Position numbers and translations under genes: made by a program. The notes below the pieces were generated by a model, which ran no database searches, was not told where the DNA came from, and saw only the letters and a list, made by a program, of their open reading frames with translations. Positions 6,602-9,558 of a stretch of 9,558 nt of DNA are shown here, piece by piece. The first letter of the stretch is position 1. Each line of letters starts with the position of its first letter. Origin of the DNA: SSF26 sp037443945 (GTDB lineage Bacteria; Chloroflexota; Anaerolineae; J102); NCBI GenBank assembly GCA_037443945.1, contig JBBINH010000079.1, positions 1 to 9,558 of the forward strand. Reading direction: 5' to 3'.

Positions 6602-7678
6602 TTAGACCAGGTAAATCGGATTCGAAAACACCCAGCCCCGCAGACGACCACGCCAGCGTTTCCAGACCTCGACCCGGTAGGCACCCGGCTCCCTTACCGT
6701 GTGGCTTAGAGAACGGCCAAAGCCGACGGCGAGCACGCCTCGTCCGGCAGCGATGAGCCGGATCTGGGCCGGTTTTGGCAATGTCACCTGCAGAATCGTA
6801 GCAGGGCCCGCCGGCAGGATGCTACCCATCCCGAAGCATTGCCCATCGGTTTCGGCGGTGAAACGAAAACCACGAGTCGAACCCACCAGGTCATAGCCGA
6901 TCCAACAGCGTCCGGCCGCCAAGGCCTCATAAACCAGCTTGCGGTCGACTTCGACCCGGCCGTGGAACGGCTCCGTCGTGAGAATGTGGGTGTTCACGGC
7001 CCGGAAACAGTAGTCGTAGGGCAAAAAGCGACGACGGAACGGCCCCAAGCGGTAGACCTGGGCGTGGGCATCGGAGCCGCCGATGGCCACCGTCGGCCGG
7101 GTTTGCAACAACTCATCCCATTTGGCCAGCGTCTCCGGTTCCGGCCCTCGCGAGAACCACCACGGCAAGTAGCCCACAAGCAATGCCTTGAGCTTGCTCG
7201 TCACATGGGGCCGAAATTCCGACATAAAATTCCATAGCTCGATGCCGTTGAAGCCCTCGACATCCCAATCGGTCCAGGGATAGGTTTGCGGGATAAGCCG
7301 ACTGGCCTTTTCGATGGGATGGGCAAAGAACGTCAGGCCTCCTTGACTGCGCACGCCATCGATGAGCCTCTGCGGGTCGGCGGCCAGGGGGGTCATATCC
7401 TCCCGCACACCCAGCGTCAGACAATGGTTGCGTTCGGGCTGCAGTTGGTCATCGTTGATCTCGCTGCCGAAAAGCGTCAGCACTCCATCCCGCCAGCCTT
7501 CGGCGCTGAGATCGGGCAACAGGTTGTGGTCGGTGATGATGATGAAATCGAGCCCGGCCCGTCGGGCGGCCGCGATCAACTCGTCGGGATGACCGGTGCC
7601 ATCGCTGGCCGTGGTATGCATGTGGATATTGCCCACGTATTCGGGGCCGGCATCGGGGGACATAGATGGTGGAGCCAT
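6602..7678 (-). CDS. PHP-domain metal-dependent phosphoesterase
   Basis: A 358-residue protein with an N-terminal PHP domain, a metal-dependent phosphoesterase fold. The full ligand set is visible: HMH at 19-21, Asp26, TDHN with Asp50 and His51, Glu73 in FGSEI, His85, His120 in FAHP, and Asp203 with His205 in GGSDAHA. A beta-rich C-terminal region (about 255-358) ends in GWVFSNPIYLV, an ending I associate with CehA/McbA-like PHP proteins. The substrate cannot be read from sequence; no polymerase or histidinol-phosphatase context is present. No signal peptide is seen. The start at 7678 lies 23 bases after the trmI stop, so the two are probably co-transcribed. No Shine-Dalgarno precedes either Met1 or Met6; TCTATAGC (7697-7690) could give a nearly leaderless internal transcript. 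Confidence 0.93.
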   Translation of the reverse strand: MAPPSMSPDAGPEYVGNIHMHTTASDGTGHPDELIAAARRAGLDFIIITDHNLLPDLSAEGWRDGVLTLFGSEINDDQLQPERNHCLTLGVREDMTPLAADPQRLIDGVRSQGGLTFFAHPIEKASRLIPQTYPWTDWDVEGFNGIELWNFMSEFRPHVTSKLKALLVGYLPWWFSRGPEPETLAKWDELLQTRPTVAIGGSDAHAQVYRLGPFRRRFLPYDYCFRAVNTHILTTEPFHGRVEVDRKLVYEALAAGRCWIGYDLVGSTRGFRFTAETDGQCFGMGSILPAGPATILQVTLPKPAQIRLIAAGRGVLAVGFGRSLSHTVREPGAYRVEVWKRWRGRLRGWVFSNPIYLV

Positions 7679-7701
7679 GGGCTGATGTCGCTATAGAATC
7701 G

Positions 7702-8619
7702 TCATTGGCCTTCTTCGTCGGCGTCCGTCTCGACCGCCGCAGACATCCTCGGCGTTTCCACGGCGTCCGCTTCGCCGAATGCCAGTGCCCGGCGCCGGGT
7801 GCGGCTATCCGCTCCCCAGAGCCGATAACGACGGTCGGCCTTGCGGGCCAGGATCAAAAATCCCGTATGGGCGATCATGCGATCGGCCGGACGTAGGCGT
7901 TCGGCCGAGGGCTTCCAGGAGCGAACCAGCAGTTCTTCGACCCGGATATCCACAAAGTTGGCGGCCTGCAGGGCGGCCACCAGCTCGCCGACCTGATTGA
8001 CCGTGGGCTGAAGCGAGCCGAAAAGACCACCGGCAGCCAGGGCGGCCTCGGCCTGGGGCACAAAGGCGCCGGCCTCGCGCACATCGAGGAAGACAGCGTC
8101 TACGTCGCGCTCGTCGAAGCCTTCGGCAATATCGCGCAGTTTCAACTCGACATAAGGTAACAGGCCGAGCTGTTCCAGGTTGCGCCGGGCCAGGTGTTGA
8201 TGCTCGGGACGATTTTCGTAGCTATACACCCGACCATGAGGCATGACGGCGCGCGCAAAAGCCAGGGTCAAACCACCGCTACCGGTCCCGGCCTCGATCA
8301 GCCGGCGTCCATCCCAGAGGTCCAGTTCCATGATCAGATAGGCGGCCTCCTTGGGATACACGATCTGGGTGGTGCGCTTCAGATGCCGGATGAGATCGGC
8401 CGTCGTCGGTCGCAGGACCAAGAAAGCCTGGCCTTGATCGGTGCTGACGATGCAACCGAAGGCTCGGCCGATCACATCATCCCAGGCAAGCCGTCCGCGA
8501 TGGGTGAACCAGGCCGCGCCCGGTTGGGCCTGCAGCAGGTAGTGCTTGCCGTCTTCGGCAACCAGGAGGACCGGCGCGTAGGCTTCAACCACAGATGACA
8601 TCGGAGCAAACGACCGCAT
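7702..8619 (-). CDS. trmI: tRNA (adenine-58-N1)-methyltransferase, TrmI family
   Basis: A 305-residue SAM-dependent enzyme predicted to form m1A at position 58 in the tRNA T-loop, a tRNA-stabilising modification. The N-terminal 75 residues form the small beta domain of this family. Then come RTTQIVYPKEAAYLI (82-96), motif I EAGTGSGGLT (109-118), the SAM-ribose acidic end VYSYENRPEH with Glu136, the active-site strand DAVFLDV with Asp180, and the family-specific RPADRMIAHTGFL (244-256). A hydrophilic tail of about 45 residues, ending acidic, is longer than usual and probably disordered. Met1 at 8619 is 15 bases from the predicted transcript start; Met7 at 8601 is an alternative, and neither has a Shine-Dalgarno. 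It is divergent from recA and first in a likely operon with the PHP gene. Confidence 0.94.
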   Translation of the reverse strand: MRSFAPMSSVVEAYAPVLLVAEDGKHYLLQAQPGAAWFTHRGRLAWDDVIGRAFGCIVSTDQGQAFLVLRPTTADLIRHLKRTTQIVYPKEAAYLIMELDLWDGRRLIEAGTGSGGLTLAFARAVMPHGRVYSYENRPEHQHLARRNLEQLGLLPYVELKLRDIAEGFDERDVDAVFLDVREAGAFVPQAEAALAAGGLFGSLQPTVNQVGELVAALQAANFVDIRVEELLVRSWKPSAERLRPADRMIAHTGFLILARKADRRYRLWGADSRTRRRALAFGEADAVETPRMSAAVETDADEEGQ

Positions 8620-8640
8620 GGCCGCAGGGCAGATGCCAGG

Positions 8641-8671
8641 ATCATAGCAAACCTGCGGACGAAGCAGGCAA
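8641..8671 (-). promoter_or_regulatory. extended -10 promoter of trmI-PHP
   Basis: Read on the minus strand, TGC (8649-8647) is followed by TATGAT (8646-8641), an extended -10. TTGCCT (8671-8666) is a partial -35 at a long 19-base spacing. The predicted start is near 8634. The spacer contains CCTGC/GCAGG (8652-8656, 8664-8668), a possible small operator. The -35 region abuts that of recA. Confidence 0.55.
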
Positions 8672-8672
8672 T

Positions 8673-8701
8673 TTGACAGGATAGAACAAATGTGCTAATC
8701 T
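8673..8701 (+). promoter_or_regulatory. recA promoter
   Basis: A consensus TTGACA (8673-8678) is followed after 17 bases by TAATCT (8696-8701), a weak -10 (three of six) helped by TGC directly before it (8693-8695). The predicted start is near 8708, giving a 41-base leader. A strong -35, a weak -10 and an operator between them suit a repressible gene. Confidence 0.65.
8684..8695. promoter_or_regulatory. LexA-like SOS box in the recA promoter
   Basis: GAAC, AAAT, GTGC differs at one position from the Gram-positive LexA palindrome GAAC-N4-GTTC, and the central AAAT fits the RNRY preference of Bacillus subtilis boxes. It lies wholly between the -35 and -10 of recA, where LexA would block RNA polymerase. 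Its use here is inferred from position and likeness; no lexA gene is in the window. Confidence 0.55.
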
Positions 8702-8735
8702 GGGGACAACCGATTACCGTTATTCCCCTGCGAGC

Positions 8736-8740
8736 GGAGA
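8736..8740 (+). promoter_or_regulatory. ribosome binding site that sets the recA start
   Basis: GGAGA is eight bases before the ATG at 8749 but only two before the in-frame ATG at 8743. Normal spacing favours 8749; the alternative would add only Met-Ser. Confidence 0.6.
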
Positions 8741-8748
8741 AGATGTCT

Positions 8749-9558
8749 ATGAGCAGCACCAACGGCAAAAGCCAGGCTTTGGCGAATATCCTCGCCAATC
8801 TCACCAAGCGTTTTGGGGAGGGCACGATCATGCGGCTTGGGGAGGCGACGTTCATGCAGGTCGAAGCGATTCCGACGGGGTCGCTGGCACTGGACCTGGC
8901 ATTGGGCGTGGGTGGATTGCCCCGTGGTCGCGTCATCGAGATTTTCGGTCCCGAAGCCTCGGGCAAAACCACGTTATGTTTGCACAGCATTGCCGAAGCG
9001 CAGAAGCAGGGAGGGCTATGCGCTTTTTTGGATGTGGAACATGCCCTGGACCCGGCCTATGCGGCCAAGATCGGCGTGGATGTGAACAATCTCTACGTTT
9101 CGCAACCCGACACGGGGGAGCAGGCGTTGGAAATTGCCGAGGCTCTAGTGCGGTCGGGTGCGATGGACGTGGTGGTGATCGACTCGGTGGCGGCGCTGGT
9201 GCCGCGTGCGGAGATCGAAGGCGAGATGGGGGACAGTCACGTGGGGCTGCAGGCCCGGTTGATGAGCCAAGCGTTGCGGAAGCTGAGCGGCGCCATCAAG
9301 CAGAGCAATACGGTGATGATCTTCACGAATCAGTTGCGGCAGAAGATCGGCGTTTTGTTTGGCAATCCGGAGACAACACCGGGAGGGATGGCGCTGAAGT
9401 TCTACGCCTCGGTGCGGTTGGACATTCGGCGGATAGACGCCGTGAAGGTTGGCAACGAGGCCGTGGGCAATCGGGTGCGGGTGACTGTCAAGAAGAACAA
9501 AGTGGCACCGCCTTTCCGCACTGCCGAGTTCGATATCCTCTTCAACGAGGGCATCTCC
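8749..9558 (+). CDS. recA: recombinase RecA, cut by the window end
   Basis: The first 270 residues of RecA, the ATP-dependent strand-exchange protein that also triggers LexA self-cleavage in the SOS response. Walker A is GPEASGKTT (67-75), with Ala where Ser is common. The catalytic Glu lies in FLDVEHALDPAYA and Walker B is VVVIDSVAALVP. DNA-binding loop L1 follows (EGEMGDSHVGLQARLMSQALRKL region), then L2 with NQLRQKIGVLFGNPETTPGG and the allosteric stretch ALKFYASVRLD. The reading frame is open at the window edge; the last part of the core and the C-terminal domain are missing only because the window stops. The promoter at 8673-8701 carries a LexA-like box, and trmI diverges from the same interval. 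It could in principle start at 8743. Confidence 0.98.
   Translation, partial: MSSTNGKSQALANILANLTKRFGEGTIMRLGEATFMQVEAIPTGSLALDLALGVGGLPRGRVIEIFGPEASGKTTLCLHSIAEAQKQGGLCAFLDVEHALDPAYAAKIGVDVNNLYVSQPDTGEQALEIAEALVRSGAMDVVVIDSVAALVPRAEIEGEMGDSHVGLQARLMSQALRKLSGAIKQSNTVMIFTNQLRQKIGVLFGNPETTPGGMALKFYASVRLDIRRIDAVKVGNEAVGNRVRVTVKKNKVAPPFRTAEFDILFNEGIS

Overview
This is a GC-rich bacterial window of housekeeping genes with well-formed regulatory sites. I read it as probably Chloroflexota (an Anaerolineae- or Ardenticatenia-like lineage). The basis is protein resemblance from memory (RecA, the TrmI-type methylase, the TPR and PHP proteins), together with a CIRCE operator and a Gram-positive-type SOS-like box. 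No 16S or tree is available, so the placement is tentative. I see no insertion sequence, prophage, CRISPR array, tRNA or rRNA.

Layout, left to right. Bases 1-267 hold no convincing gene, only a possible promoter and a strong ribosome binding site for a small four-helix membrane protein (268-609). A very stable hairpin follows, then a run of inverted repeats (625-780). Next come three co-directional plus-strand genes that seem to have separate promoters: a class I SAM-dependent methyltransferase of unknown substrate (801-1751), an inositol-monophosphatase-family phosphatase (1837-2691) and a membrane-anchored protein with about nine TPR repeats (2749-3870). A textbook heat-shock operon follows: sigma-70-type promoter, CIRCE operator, groES (4075-4365), groEL (4430-6076) and a strong intrinsic terminator with a possible backup.

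Bases 6139-6601 hold no gene but many hairpins. On the minus strand they include what looks like a short transcription unit: an extended -10, a CU-rich stretch carrying anti-Shine-Dalgarno motifs, and an intrinsic terminator. This candidate small RNA is the most novel signal in the window. A minus-strand pair follows, read right to left: a TrmI-type tRNA m1A58 methyltransferase (8619-7702) and a PHP-domain phosphoesterase (7678-6602), 23 bases apart. The last gene, recA (8749 onward, cut by the window end), diverges from trmI. The two promoters sit back to back, with a LexA-like box between the -35 and -10 of recA.

Together the genes cover protein folding (GroES/GroEL, HrcA-controlled), DNA repair (RecA, probably SOS-controlled), tRNA maturation (TrmI) and phosphate-ester chemistry (IMPase, PHP). 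Shine-Dalgarno-led genes (the membrane protein, groES, groEL, recA) are mixed with genes that lack a usable Shine-Dalgarno and have a -10-like hexamer almost at the start codon, which suggests leaderless or near-leaderless transcripts. Extended -10 elements beginning TGC recur.
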